Position numbers and translations under genes: made by a program. From contig NZ_CP085442.1 of the NCBI RefSeq assembly GCF_023824195.1, positions 844,001 to 908,000 on the forward strand: a DNA stretch of 64,000 nucleotides. The letters are read 5' to 3'. Under the pieces are notes generated by a model. It did not search any database and was not told the DNA's origin. It worked only from the letters and a program-made list of their open reading frames with translations. Of the stretch, positions 52,403 to 61,382 are shown one piece after another; the first letter of the stretch is position 1, and every line of letters begins with the position of its first letter. Source of the DNA: Priestia megaterium. Its GTDB lineage: Bacteria > Bacillota > Bacilli > Bacillales > Bacillaceae_H.

Positions 52403-52530
52403 AAAAAGAGATTGAGACAAAAGTATTTTAGTTGAAGTAAAAAACGAACTATTGATTAATAGTTCGTTTTTTTTTGTTATTATGATGAATATAGGTTTCA
52501 TGTATTTAGTTGTGTTCCAGCCTCTTTTAA
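52403..52530 (+). repeat. MITE-like repeat, copy 4 (short derivative, plus orientation)
   Basis: About 128 bp. The left end AAAAAGAGATTGAGACA and right end CCAGCCTCTTTTA match the termini of the longer copies, and the first 120 bp follow copy 2 (AAAGTATTTTAGTTGAAG, hairpin, ATAGGTTTCATGTATT). The GC-rich core of roughly 190 bp is absent. It begins 8 bp after the oxidoreductase stop and its right end overlaps the stop codon of the convergent ABC gene. Confidence 0.8.
52442..52475 (+). terminator. Terminator hairpin inside repeat copy 4
   Basis: Perfect 12-bp arms AAACGAACTATT and AATAGTTCGTTT, loop GATT, then nine T. It can act on both strands between convergent genes. Confidence 0.9.
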
Positions 52531-54335
52531 ATCGTAAACTGCTGCGTATAGAGCTTGTGGTAAAAACCTTGTTTCTCTAGCAGCTCGCGATGATTTCCTT
52601 CTTCAATAATTTGTCCGTCTTTTAAGACAAGAATTTGATCTGCATTTTCAATCGTTTTAAGGCGGTGGGCAATCACAAAGCTTGTTTTTCCTTTTAATAG
52701 ATTACTCATTCCTTTTTGAATATCAATTTCTGTTTTTGTATCAATATTGGAAGTAGCTTCGTCTAAAATTAAAATATCACAGTCAGAGAGCATGGCTCGA
52801 GCAATCGATAAAAGCTGCTTTTGACCTTCACTTAAATTTCCTCCACCAGCTGAAATCACGGTATCGTATTGCTGCGGCAGGTGCTTGATAAAAGAATGAG
52901 CATTGGCCATCTTTGCTGCGCTTTTAACTTCTTCATCGCTGGCATCTAGCCTGCCAAATCGAATGTTATCCGCAATCGTACCGGAAAATAAATAGGTATC
53001 TTGAAGAACAATGCCGATTCGGTTTCGTAAATCATGGATGTTATAGTCACTGATGGAGCGGCCGTCAATTTTAATTTCTCCGTTTGCGATGTCATAAAAT
53101 CGTGTGAGCAAGTTAATGATTGTTGTTTTACCAGAACCTGTCGGACCGACCAAAGCAACCATTTCACCTTTTTTTGCTGTAAGTGTAACATTTTTTAAAA
53201 TCATTTTTTCGTCAGTATAGCCAAATGATACGTTCTCAAAAGCAACGTCTCCTGCAAATTTTGTAACAGAAAGAGCGTTTGGCTTGTTTGTGACGTCCGG
53301 CTGCTCATCCATAATCGCAAACACGCGCTCTGCGCCGGCAATAGCCGAAAGAATGGTGTTTACTAAGTTTGCCATTTGACTAATTGGGCGAGAGAACTGA
53401 CGTGAGTAGTTAACAAATGAAGCGATCATCCCAACTGTAACGCTACCTTGAACAGCCATAAATGCTCCCGCTCCAATCACTAGTGCTAAGCCTAAGTTGT
53501 TAATAAAGTTTGTGACAGGACCTAAAAAGCCTGAAAATGTTTCCGCTTTTGTTGCTGAACTTCTCAGCTGTTCATTTCGTTCATTAAAAACAGTTAAAAA
53601 GTCTTTTTCCTTACTAAAAAGCGTAACAACTTCTCCTCCAGAGATTGCTTCTTCTACAAAGCCGTTTAGCTCACCTAAGTCTTTTTGGCGTTTGACAAAA
53701 TTTTCACTGCTTCGTTTTAATATTTGTCGAACGATTATAACCATTAATGGAATGACAATCAGCGTGATAATGGCAAGAATCCAGTTGAGCGAGAACATCG
53801 CAATAGTAATGCCGACTAAAGACAAAATAGAGGACAGAGCCTGAATAACGCTTTGACTCAGAGCGTTGTTTAGATTATCAATATCATTTGTGACTCTGCT
53901 CATTAACTCTCCGTGAGCTCGCTTGTCAAAAAAGCGAAGAGAGAGAGTCTGAAGCTTTGCAAATAAATCTTGTCGAAGCATTCCAATAGTCGTAAACGAA
54001 ACGTTCACCATTAAATAGGTTTGCAGCCATGTTAACAAAGATGTCGTAATATAAATTCCTGCAAGAATAAGTGACATTCGTATCGTTCCGCTGATATCTT
54101 TGGGGATAATATGCTCATCAATAATAACCCCAATTAAATAAGGACCTAATAAATTAAGCAGGGAAGTCACAATAACTAAGATTATCGCAGCCGCAAGCGG
54201 AGATTTTCGTTTCCCCATATATGACCAGATTCTGTGCAGTGTTTTTTTCGCATGCTTTGGCTTAACTACAGGGCCTTTCATCATTCCTCTAGGGCCGCGA
54301 ATAGAGCTCATTTGATTTTTACCTTGATTATTCAC
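52527..54335 (-). CDS. Heterodimeric ABC exporter subunit 2 (YfiC-like)
   Basis: Half-transporter of 602 aa: membrane domain of about six helices (residues 55-330), then an ATPase domain. The GTG at 54335 lies within the end of the partner gene, near GAGGTG. Walker A is GPTGSGKTT, Walker B ILILDEATSNIDTKTE with the catalytic glutamate, and the switch histidine is in VIAHRLKTIENAD. Its signature reads LSEGQ rather than LSGGQ. It pairs with the upstream subunit to form an exporter. B. subtilis YfiBC have comparable lengths. The substrate is unknown. Confidence 0.85.
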   Translation of the reverse strand: MNNQGKNQMSSIRGPRGMMKGPVVKPKHAKKTLHRIWSYMGKRKSPLAAAIILVIVTSLLNLLGPYLIGVIIDEHIIPKDISGTIRMSLILAGIYITTSLLTWLQTYLMVNVSFTTIGMLRQDLFAKLQTLSLRFFDKRAHGELMSRVTNDIDNLNNALSQSVIQALSSILSLVGITIAMFSLNWILAIITLIVIPLMVIIVRQILKRSSENFVKRQKDLGELNGFVEEAISGGEVVTLFSKEKDFLTVFNERNEQLRSSATKAETFSGFLGPVTNFINNLGLALVIGAGAFMAVQGSVTVGMIASFVNYSRQFSRPISQMANLVNTILSAIAGAERVFAIMDEQPDVTNKPNALSVTKFAGDVAFENVSFGYTDEKMILKNVTLTAKKGEMVALVGPTGSGKTTIINLLTRFYDIANGEIKIDGRSISDYNIHDLRNRIGIVLQDTYLFSGTIADNIRFGRLDASDEEVKSAAKMANAHSFIKHLPQQYDTVISAGGGNLSEGQKQLLSIARAMLSDCDILILDEATSNIDTKTEIDIQKGMSNLLKGKTSFVIAHRLKTIENADQILVLKDGQIIEEGNHRELLEKQGFYHKLYTQQFTI

Positions 54336-56070
54336 TAGGCAACACCTCTTTTCCGCCTTGTGCAAGATAAATGTCGTAATAAAGAGAGCGATAACGAAGC
54401 AATTCTTCATGAGTCCCTTGTTCAGCAATTTTGCCTTCATCCATGACGATAATATGATCAGCGTGGAGAAGAGACGAAATTTTAGAAGCAATAATGATAA
54501 CGGTCGCATCAGCAAACTCTTCTTTTAAATGTTTTAGTACCTGCGCTTCTGAGACAGCGTCTAATGCCGAAGTTGCATCATCGATGACCAGGATAGCGGG
54601 CTTTCTAACAAATGCACGCGCGATTGAAACACGCTGCTTTTGCCCTCCTGATAAATTGGTTGCTCCCCGCGTTAAAGGATACTCATATCTTTCTGGGAGT
54701 TTTTCAATAAACTCCGTTGCGCATGCAAAATCTGCAGCATCTTCAATTTCTGAGGAAGAAGCATGATCTTTTCCCATTCGAATATTCATATCAATCGTGC
54801 CGGTAAACAGCGTAGCTTTTTGAGGAATAAACCCAATGGATGAGCGAAGCACTTTTACGTCATAGTCCGTAAGATTTTTTCCATCCACGAAGATTTCGCC
54901 GTCATCAGGATCATATAAGCGGGAAATAAGTTTTGCAAGCGTCGACTTTCCGCTTCCAGTAGAGCCGATAATGCCAATGGTTTCCCCGTGTTTAGCAGTA
55001 AATGAAATATCTTTTAATACGTTTTCGCCATTTTTACTATAGCTGTATGTAACGTTTTGAAACGATAAATCGCCTTTAAGTCTGTTGATTTGAGCAGCAG
55101 AGTTTGCTGGAGGAATATCTATTTTTGTTTTTAAAACAGAATCGATTCGTTCAGCTGAAGGGAATGCGCGTGTAATTTGCATCAGCACCATGCTGCTTGA
55201 CATAAGTCCGTTTAAAATAATCGTTAAGTAATTAATAAAAGCTAAAATCACACCTGCTTCAATTTTTCCTGCTTCGACTTGAAGTCCTCCCAGCCATAGA
55301 GTAGCTACCATTCCGATATTTACTACAAATAAAATAACGGGCATTAAAAGCGAAATAAGCTGAACAGCACTCATATTAGCGCGCGTCAAGGAGCTGTTTG
55401 CTTCTTTAAACTGATTGATTTCATATGATTCTCTTACATACGCTTTTACTACACGCATCCCTGATAAATTTTCTTGGACTTTTGTGTTTACACGATCAAC
55501 GCTTTGCTGAACTTTTTTAAAAAGTTTTCCAGCTTTCGTGATCACAAACCAAATGCATAAAAATAAAATAGGGACGACCACGACGATAATAGGAAACAAA
55601 GAACGAGCGGTTAATAACACGATCACAATACTTCCTGCAAAGAGTAAAGGACCTCTAACTAATACTTTTAGCGTCATATTCAATGCGTTTTGAACACTCG
55701 TTACATCATTTGTCATGACGGTAATTAAGTGACCAGTCCCTAGTTTGTCTCTGTTGCTGTTTGAGAGGTTTTCAATCTTTTCAAAAAGTGATTTCCGAAT
55801 ATCGGTAGAAAAATTCACTGCCGCTTTTGTGCTAAGGATGGCGCAGACGATACCGGCAGCTAAGCCAATGATTGCTAACATGAGCATAAGGATACTTCGG
55901 GTGATAACATATGTTTGATTGTTGTTTGCAATGCCATAATCAATGATATGCTGCATAATAGTAGGCTGAAGAAGGTCAGCTAACACTTCAATTACCATCA
56001 ATAGCGGGGCAAACAGCGCGAGCCATTTGTAAGGTTTTAAGTAAGGGTACAAAGATTTAATTGTATTCAC
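54328..56070 (-). CDS. Heterodimeric ABC exporter subunit 1 (YfiB-like)
   Basis: Half-transporter of 580 aa from GTG 56070, preceded by AAAGGAG about 11 nt away. Six membrane helices come first, then the ATPase: Walker A GSTGSGKSTL, signature LSGGQKQRVSIARAF. Walker B is VIDDATSALD with aspartate in place of the catalytic glutamate, and the switch region is IIASKISSLLHAD with serine in place of histidine. These changes make one of the two ATP sites degenerate, as in BmrC/TM287-type proteins. Translationally coupled to subunit 2. Confidence 0.85.
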   Translation of the reverse strand: MNTIKSLYPYLKPYKWLALFAPLLMVIEVLADLLQPTIMQHIIDYGIANNNQTYVITRSILMLMLAIIGLAAGIVCAILSTKAAVNFSTDIRKSLFEKIENLSNSNRDKLGTGHLITVMTNDVTSVQNALNMTLKVLVRGPLLFAGSIVIVLLTARSLFPIIVVVVPILFLCIWFVITKAGKLFKKVQQSVDRVNTKVQENLSGMRVVKAYVRESYEINQFKEANSSLTRANMSAVQLISLLMPVILFVVNIGMVATLWLGGLQVEAGKIEAGVILAFINYLTIILNGLMSSSMVLMQITRAFPSAERIDSVLKTKIDIPPANSAAQINRLKGDLSFQNVTYSYSKNGENVLKDISFTAKHGETIGIIGSTGSGKSTLAKLISRLYDPDDGEIFVDGKNLTDYDVKVLRSSIGFIPQKATLFTGTIDMNIRMGKDHASSSEIEDAADFACATEFIEKLPERYEYPLTRGATNLSGGQKQRVSIARAFVRKPAILVIDDATSALDAVSEAQVLKHLKEEFADATVIIIASKISSLLHADHIIVMDEGKIAEQGTHEELLRYRSLYYDIYLAQGGKEVLPSE

Positions 56071-56196
56071 ACATTGTGGCACTCCTTTCTGTAAAAAATA
56101 TGGTAACATAGAATAAGTTTAGAAGTTTGTTTCAAGCACCATTTATTATACGCCAATGCAAGCAGAAATCCACTTTTTGAGAGGGTCAGGTATGCA

Positions 56197-56682
56197 ATGA
56201 ATCAAACATTACGAGTACATCATCCACTTTTTGGATCTTTGTTATATGACTCGGCCTGGGTTGGAGAAAAACAGGTCACTTTCTTTGGACAAAAACAACA
56301 CGTGTTGCTGACAATTGATGGAGATAAAGAGAAGCCATTTCAAAAACGCCAAGAAGAGGCCTTTCAAGCATTTTGGCTTCAAGGTGAATTATTGTTAAAG
56401 AGGACGGAAAAAGCTCTTTTTGATTATTATCAACAGGTGCGAGATGAATACAGAACTCAAGTTGAAAAAGACGTGGTAGACTTATTAGTTCCGAATGTAA
56501 AAAAGCGAAAAGACATCGGTTTTTTAGTTGAGTGTATTCAAATCTTTGTCCCTGAAGCACCTCATGATACAAGAGAACTTGGTTTGTTTTTTGAATGTAC
56601 GTGGGAAGAAGAGCATATGTTAGCTGTAAAGTTTAGAAATGAACAAATTGCCGCTATTGGTTTACAAGAAGATTTATTCTAG
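56197..56682 (+). CDS. Uncharacterised cytoplasmic protein
   Basis: Soluble protein of 161 aa with no signal peptide or membrane helix. It begins RVHHPLFGSLLYDSAWVGEKQVTFFGQKQHVLLTIDG and has a second beta-rich part near the end (LGLFFECTWEEEHMLAVKFRNEQIAAIGLQEDLF). It recalls DUF2004/DUF6985-type proteins often linked to toxin immunity, but I am not sure. It is divergent from the ABC exporter and ends at a strong terminator. A GAGAGGGTCAGG site lies before the ATG. Confidence 0.6.
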   Translation: MNQTLRVHHPLFGSLLYDSAWVGEKQVTFFGQKQHVLLTIDGDKEKPFQKRQEEAFQAFWLQGELLLKRTEKALFDYYQQVRDEYRTQVEKDVVDLLVPNVKKRKDIGFLVECIQIFVPEAPHDTRELGLFFECTWEEEHMLAVKFRNEQIAAIGLQEDLF

Positions 56683-56683
56683 T

Positions 56684-56718
56684 AAAAAGCCTTGAAGCAA
56701 ACTGCTTCAAGGCTTTTT
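56684..56718. terminator. Bidirectional terminator
   Basis: Perfect 16-bp arms AAAAAGCCTTGAAGCA and complement, 3-nt loop, A and T tracts on either side, between convergent genes. Confidence 0.95.
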
Positions 56719-56722
56719 GGCA

Positions 56723-58273
56723 TTAGTGTTTGACAGGCTCTTCGATTCCCATACCTGTATTTGCTTTTACTAAAATCTCATCAAATTTCTTTTCGTCTGC
56801 TTTTTTAGACGAAAGAAGTGTTCCTATAAAAGCAGCTAAGAAGCCTAGAGGAATAGAGATAATACCAGGGTTTGTTAGCGTGATGAGCGGTTCACCTACA
56901 AAGATAGCAGCTCCCGGCTCAGGTGCCCACACGTTTGGACTAATGGCAACTAAAAACAGCGAGCTGAATAGTCCAACCAGCATGCCAGTGACTGCTCCTG
57001 CTGTATTGAAACGTTTCCAAAAAATAGTGAGAAGAATAATTGGCAAGTTAGCGCTCGCTGCTACGGCAAAGGCAAGTGCCACTAAAAATGCCACGTTCAT
57101 GTTTTGAGCAAATAATGCAAGAATAATAGATAGAATGGATACCCCAATAGAAGCCCATCGTGCAGCTACTACCTGTTCTTTTTCAGTAGCAGCTCCTTTA
57201 CGGAGAATATGACTATAGAAGTCGTGCGCGAATGCTGAAGCTGCTGAGAGCACCAGTCCAGCTACAACAGCTAAAATTGTAGCAAAAGCTACAGCTGAGA
57301 CAAACGCAAAGAGAAAGTCTCCGCCAAGAACTTGAGCGAGCAGGGGAGCTGCCATGTTTCCTGCTGCGTTTGCTTTGATAATATCATCGTATCCTACAAA
57401 TGCAGCAGCACCGAATCCTAAAAAGATTGTCATAATGTAAAAAACGCCAATGATCCACGTTGCATAAATAACAGACTTTCGTGCGGTGATGGCATCTTTT
57501 ACTGTAAAGAAACGAATAAGGATATGAGGCAGGCCTGCTGTACCAAGAACAAGAGCTAAATTCAACGAAATCATGTCCAGCGGATTTTTGAATTTATTTC
57601 CTGGATTTAAAAAGCCGTCACCAAGAGGAGTTGCGGTTTTCATCTCAGAAAACATTTTAGCTAAGCTAAAATCAAATTTTGAAAATACGATAATGGAAAT
57701 AATGAACGTACCAATCATCAGAAGCAAGGCTTTGACAATCTGCACCCAGCTAGTGGCTGTCATTCCTCCAAATACAACGTAAACCGTCATCAAGACGCCG
57801 ACAATCAAGACAGAGTACACGTAATCTAGACCAAGTAATAAATGAATTAATGCTCCTGCTCCAACAAGCTGCGCAATCATATAAAAAATGGAAATAGTGA
57901 TCGTGTTTAACGCAGCAACTCCCCGCACTTTCTTTTCGTTAAAACGAGCTGCTATCATATCTGCCATTGTGTACTTTCCTAAGTTGCGAAGTGGTTCAGC
58001 TACAATGTATAACACAACGAGGTAGGCAACTAAAAAGCCGATGCTGTAAAAAAAACCGTCAAATCCAGAAAGCGCTACCATTCCAGCTATACCTAAAAAT
58101 GATGCAGCAGACATATAATCTCCAGCAATCGCCATACCGTTTTGCCAGCCGGTTAAACTTCCATCTGCTGTATAAAAGTCACTGGTCGTTTTTGTCCGCT
58201 TGGATGCCGCATACGTAATGATTAGCGTAAGACCTACAATGGCTAAAAAAAGTGAAAAAGCTAGTACGTTCAT
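56723..58273 (-). CDS. actP: Cation/acetate symporter (ActP/YwcA-like)
   Basis: Sodium:solute symporter family protein, 516 aa, about 13 membrane segments. Diagnostic stretches are SDFYTADGSLTGWQNGMAIAGDYMSAASFLGIAG, VVFGGMTATSWVQIVKALLL and the sodium-site region LSAASAFAHDFYSHI. The upstream DUF485 gene is the usual partner of ActP (yjcH in E. coli). It takes up acetate, pyruvate or other short carboxylates. Confidence 0.88.
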   Translation of the reverse strand: MNVLAFSLFLAIVGLTLIITYAASKRTKTTSDFYTADGSLTGWQNGMAIAGDYMSAASFLGIAGMVALSGFDGFFYSIGFLVAYLVVLYIVAEPLRNLGKYTMADMIAARFNEKKVRGVAALNTITISIFYMIAQLVGAGALIHLLLGLDYVYSVLIVGVLMTVYVVFGGMTATSWVQIVKALLLMIGTFIISIIVFSKFDFSLAKMFSEMKTATPLGDGFLNPGNKFKNPLDMISLNLALVLGTAGLPHILIRFFTVKDAITARKSVIYATWIIGVFYIMTIFLGFGAAAFVGYDDIIKANAAGNMAAPLLAQVLGGDFLFAFVSAVAFATILAVVAGLVLSAASAFAHDFYSHILRKGAATEKEQVVAARWASIGVSILSIILALFAQNMNVAFLVALAFAVAASANLPIILLTIFWKRFNTAGAVTGMLVGLFSSLFLVAISPNVWAPEPGAAIFVGEPLITLTNPGIISIPLGFLAAFIGTLLSSKKADEKKFDEILVKANTGMGIEEPVKH

Positions 58274-58289
58274 TCATTTAACCCCCTAT

Positions 58290-58631
58290 TCAATTTGCAG
58301 CTTCTTTTTTAATCGTGTCAACAAGTTCATCAAATTTCGAGGCTCTTTTTGTGTATAGAATGCATAGGGTCCAGGTCATCACAAACTGTGCAAAAGCAAA
58401 TACCCACGCCCAAGTCATAGAAGCAAAAGCTGGTTTGTTTAAGACGGTTGTGTAAGCCGTTAAGATAGGCAAGGTAAAATAAAAAGCAAGAAAAAACAGA
58501 GAGAGCGGTAAAATAAAATTGCGTTTTTGTTTCAAAAGCTTTTGAAATGAAGCAGACTGTACAATTTCTGTGTAATCAGGAGAGGAAGAAGCATTGTTTA
58601 CCTTCTTTAAAGAATTTTCATTCATCGCCAA
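58290..58631 (-). CDS. DUF485 membrane protein, ActP partner (YjcH-like)
   Basis: Small membrane protein of 113 aa with two hydrophobic segments (ILPLSLFFLAFYFTLPILTAYTTV and FASMTWAWVFAFAQFVMTWTLCILYT) and the DUF485 opening VQSASFQKLLKQKRNFI. The TTG start at 58631 is supported by AAAGGGGG 8 nt upstream; the ATG at 58625 would be 14 nt away. It is co-transcribed with the symporter, 16 bp downstream. Confidence 0.85.
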   Translation of the reverse strand: MAMNENSLKKVNNASSSPDYTEIVQSASFQKLLKQKRNFILPLSLFFLAFYFTLPILTAYTTVLNKPAFASMTWAWVFAFAQFVMTWTLCILYTKRASKFDELVDTIKKEAAN

Positions 58632-59122
58632 GCGGAATTCCCCCTTTGATAATAAATAGATGAAGCAAAAAGCTTCATATCACTTGAATTATATTATTTT
58701 CGGAATAAAAAGTAAATTCTGTCTTTTTGTGAGAATGGTAACTATGGAAGTTTTTTAATATACTAAAGGTTCAAACTAAATGCATACTGCCATAATAAAA
58801 ACGAACAACATTCAATACAAAGGAAAAATCATTCGCAAAAGAAATGTTGAAATTAATCCTTAGTTTCTTTTACATATAAGGCTTTTCTTTATTATTTAAA
58901 CGTTATTTTTTTGTTTGATCTTTTGAAAAGTAAAAGAAGATGATGATAAAATCATAAGCACACAATAATACTTAGATAGGAAACAGATTGAGAAAGTACG
59001 CTATTATTTAGAGATGGTTATAAATAGACAAGATATTATGAAAGATTTCTATATGAATGATATTTTTTCTTTATAGTAAACAAATCATGTGACTACTTAT
59101 ATAAAAGAGAAAAGGTGAAATA
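58632..59122. other. Intergenic region with leftward yjcH-actP promoter
   Basis: On the minus strand -35 TTTACT (58711-58716), 17-bp spacer and -10 TATAAT (58688-58693) are followed by an inverted repeat ATGAAGC, 5 nt, GCTTCAT (58660-58678) in the leader. The remaining 400 bp are AT-rich without a gene or RNA that I can name; they must also hold the promoter of the next rightward gene. Confidence 0.6.
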
Positions 59123-59431
59123 ATGGCATTTGGAATCAAACGCCCGGAACTAAACGTATGGAAAGCAGCTGTTAAGCGAGGAGAGATCGCCTTTTTAACT
59201 CATTACTGGCTTGATGAGCGTTTTCCAAATGCAACTACCGTAACAAAAGTAGGTTGCAGTGACTTAAATAAGCTGATTAAGTGGGGAGAAAAGTATGGTA
59301 TTCCCGCTAAGTATATTGATAATCGATCCGGCTATCCTCATTTCGATTTACTAGGCGAGCGTCAGAAAGAAATTATGAAAAAGGAAAATCAGCTGGAGCA
59401 GCTGAAGCGATTTGAAGAAGTTAACGAGTGA
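59123..59431 (+). CDS. Conserved Bacillus protein of unknown function (YneQ-like)
   Basis: Basic cytoplasmic protein of 102 aa (MAFGIKRPELNVWKAAVKRGEIAFLTHYWLDERFP ... YIDNRSGYPHFDLLGERQKEI). I recognise the pattern from Bacillus hypothetical proteins such as YneQ, which have no known function. The charged C-terminus (KKENQLEQLKRFEEVNE) is likely helical. A single gene between two long AT-rich gaps, with an AAAAGGTGA ribosome site. Confidence 0.7.
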   Translation: MAFGIKRPELNVWKAAVKRGEIAFLTHYWLDERFPNATTVTKVGCSDLNKLIKWGEKYGIPAKYIDNRSGYPHFDLLGERQKEIMKKENQLEQLKRFEEVNE

Positions 59432-59646
59432 AAAGCAAAACTAATTTAAAAAACTGTAAAAAAATTCTATTGTTAAGGCTTTTTTTATGTTTAAATAGAA
59501 AAAACAGTGGAATAGATTAAGAAGAACAATTATGTCATACATTCTCTCATATAGGGAAAAATCTTAGGTGAGTTTCCTTATTTGATACGATAAAGAGCTT
59601 TGTTTTATAATAAAATTGTTGTTCGGATAAAAGGAGGAAGAAGGGC

Positions 59647-60402
59647 ATGTCCGAGGTTGGAACTTTAAAAAAAGGATTAGATATCTTCTCTTTGCTTTTA
59701 AACCGTCCGAATATGACTATTCCAGAAATGATGGAAGCGCTCGGTTTTAATAAGAGTACGATGTATCGTCTTGTGAGCACGCTTGAACAAAACGGATTTA
59801 TTGTAAGAAACCCGTCTAACCGCTATACGGTTTCACCACAGCTGGTGCTGGCACTCGTGCAAAATACGATGCATACGAACTATGAAATGAATTGGCTCTC
59901 TGTTCCTGCTATGCAAAAGCTGAGTGAAGAGACCAATGAGACCATTTACGCGGGAATTCTCCATCATAAACAAATGGTTACAACTCAGGTGGTGAACGGG
60001 CAATATAGCACTCGTACGCATTCCGAAGTAGGAAATAAAAAGCCGCTTCATGCAAATGCTATTGGGAAGTGTATTCTTGCTTATCAAGAGGACAGCGTGC
60101 AAAAATCTATTCTTCACGAACTTTCGCTTGAAGCTTATACAGATCGAACGATCACCGAGCTGGACGAGCTTGAAGCTGATTTGGCTTTAAGTAAGGAAAG
60201 AGGATATGCTGTCGATGATGAAGAACGGGAGCCTGGCGTTCGCTGTATTGCAGCCCCTATTTTCAGAAAAGGAAAAATAATGGCGGCTATTGCTTTATCA
60301 GGTCCATCCGTTCGTATTTCACAAGAGAAAGACGAAGAACATGCTGCGCTTGTTAAACAGTGCGCAGAACAAATTTCACAAGCAATTACTCTTTACGAAT
60401 AA
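59647..60402 (+). CDS. IclR-family transcriptional regulator
   Basis: Regulator of 251 aa with an N-terminal winged helix (LKKGLDIFSLLLNRPNMTIPEMMEALGFNKSTMYRLVSTLEQNGFIVRN) and the C-terminal IclR effector domain (HANAIGKCILAYQ, GYAVDDEEREPGVRCIAAPIF). The strong AAAAGGAGGAAG site precedes the ATG. It is followed 31 bp later by an aldo-keto reductase gene, which may be co-transcribed. The effector is unknown. Confidence 0.85.
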   Translation: MSEVGTLKKGLDIFSLLLNRPNMTIPEMMEALGFNKSTMYRLVSTLEQNGFIVRNPSNRYTVSPQLVLALVQNTMHTNYEMNWLSVPAMQKLSEETNETIYAGILHHKQMVTTQVVNGQYSTRTHSEVGNKKPLHANAIGKCILAYQEDSVQKSILHELSLEAYTDRTITELDELEADLALSKERGYAVDDEEREPGVRCIAAPIFRKGKIMAAIALSGPSVRISQEKDEEHAALVKQCAEQISQAITLYE

Positions 60403-60433
60403 TTCAACAGTAAAAAAGGGGATGAACAGCAAC

Positions 60434-61261
60434 ATGGAAAACTTACAGTCAACGACGACCTTAGCAAACGGCGTTAAAATGCCTTGGTTAGGTTTAGGTG
60501 TTTATAAAGTAGAAGATGGTCAAGAAGTTGTAGATTCAGTTAAATATGCAATCAAAGCTGGATATAAAAGCATTGATACGGCTAAAATTTATGAAAATGA
60601 AGAAGGCGTTGGACAAGCGATCAAAGAATCAGGTGTTTCTCGCGAAGAACTATTTGTTACATCAAAAGTGTGGAATGCAGATCAAGGATATGACACAACT
60701 CTTCAAGCATTTGAAACAAGCTTAAACAAGCTAGGTCTTGAATATTTAGATTTATACTTAATTCACTGGCCAGTTGAAGGTAAGTATAAAGATACGTGGA
60801 AAGCACTTGAAAAGCTTTATAAAGACGGGAAAATTCGTGTAATCGGCGTATCGAATTTCCAAGTTCATCATTTAGAAGACTTAATTGCAGATGCAGAAGT
60901 TAAGCCGATGGTAAACCAAATCGAATTTCATCCACTTTTAACACAAACAGAAGTGCGTGAATACTGCAAAAAACAAGGAATCCAGGTGGAAGCATGGTCA
61001 CCGCTTGCACAAGGTGAGCTGCTTGATAACGAAGTGTTAACTCAAATTGCTGAAAAGTACGGAAAATCAACTGCTCAAGTTATCTTACGTTGGGACTTAC
61101 AAAACGAAGTAGTAACTATTCCTAAGTCAACAAAAGAACATCGTATTATCCAAAATGCAGACGTATTTGATTTTGAATTAAATGCAGAAGAAGTTGAAAA
61201 AATTAACGCATTAAATCAAAATCATCGCGTAGGTCCAGATCCGGATAACTTTGACTTTTAA
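60434..61261 (+). CDS. Aldo-keto reductase, YvgN-like
   Basis: NADPH-dependent aldo-keto reductase (AKR5 type), 275 aa from the ATG at 60434; the ATG at 60422 is too close to AAAGGGG. The catalytic tetrad is seen in DTAKIYENEEG (D, Y), TSKVW (K) and LIHWPV (H). The cofactor region is IPKSTKEHRIIQN. Long stretches match B. subtilis YvgN as I recall it, which reduces methylglyoxal and other aldehydes. The likely role is detoxification. It ends at a symmetrical terminator. Confidence 0.88.
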   Translation: MENLQSTTTLANGVKMPWLGLGVYKVEDGQEVVDSVKYAIKAGYKSIDTAKIYENEEGVGQAIKESGVSREELFVTSKVWNADQGYDTTLQAFETSLNKLGLEYLDLYLIHWPVEGKYKDTWKALEKLYKDGKIRVIGVSNFQVHHLEDLIADAEVKPMVNQIEFHPLLTQTEVREYCKKQGIQVEAWSPLAQGELLDNEVLTQIAEKYGKSTAQVILRWDLQNEVVTIPKSTKEHRIIQNADVFDFELNAEEVEKINALNQNHRVGPDPDNFDF

Positions 61262-61297
61262 TTTTAAAGCAAGACTAAAACGTCTTGTAAGATAAAT

Positions 61298-61345
61298 AAT
61301 AAACAAAGCGCTATTGTCATTCATGCAGTAGCGCTTTGTTTATTA
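61298..61345 (+). terminator. Terminator of the AKR gene
   Basis: Perfect 16-bp arms AATAAACAAAGCGCTA and complement, 15-nt loop; T-rich end. Confidence 0.82.
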
Positions 61346-61382
61346 AAAAATAAATGTGATGGTTGAACGAGGAGGAAAAGTA

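Noticed and set aside
54336..54515. 60-residue extension of the second ABC subunit into the first
   Set aside because: It is an alternate frame of the end of the upstream subunit; GTG at 54335 gives normal family length and a coupled overlap.
58911..58925. cre-like AAACGTT sequence upstream of the acetate symporter genes
   Set aside because: It lacks the outer conserved bases of the CcpA consensus and is far from the mapped-looking promoter.
60290..60433. Long N-terminal extension of the aldo-keto reductase overlapping the IclR gene
   Set aside because: The extension only reads through the end of the IclR coding region in another frame; family length and homology begin at 60434.
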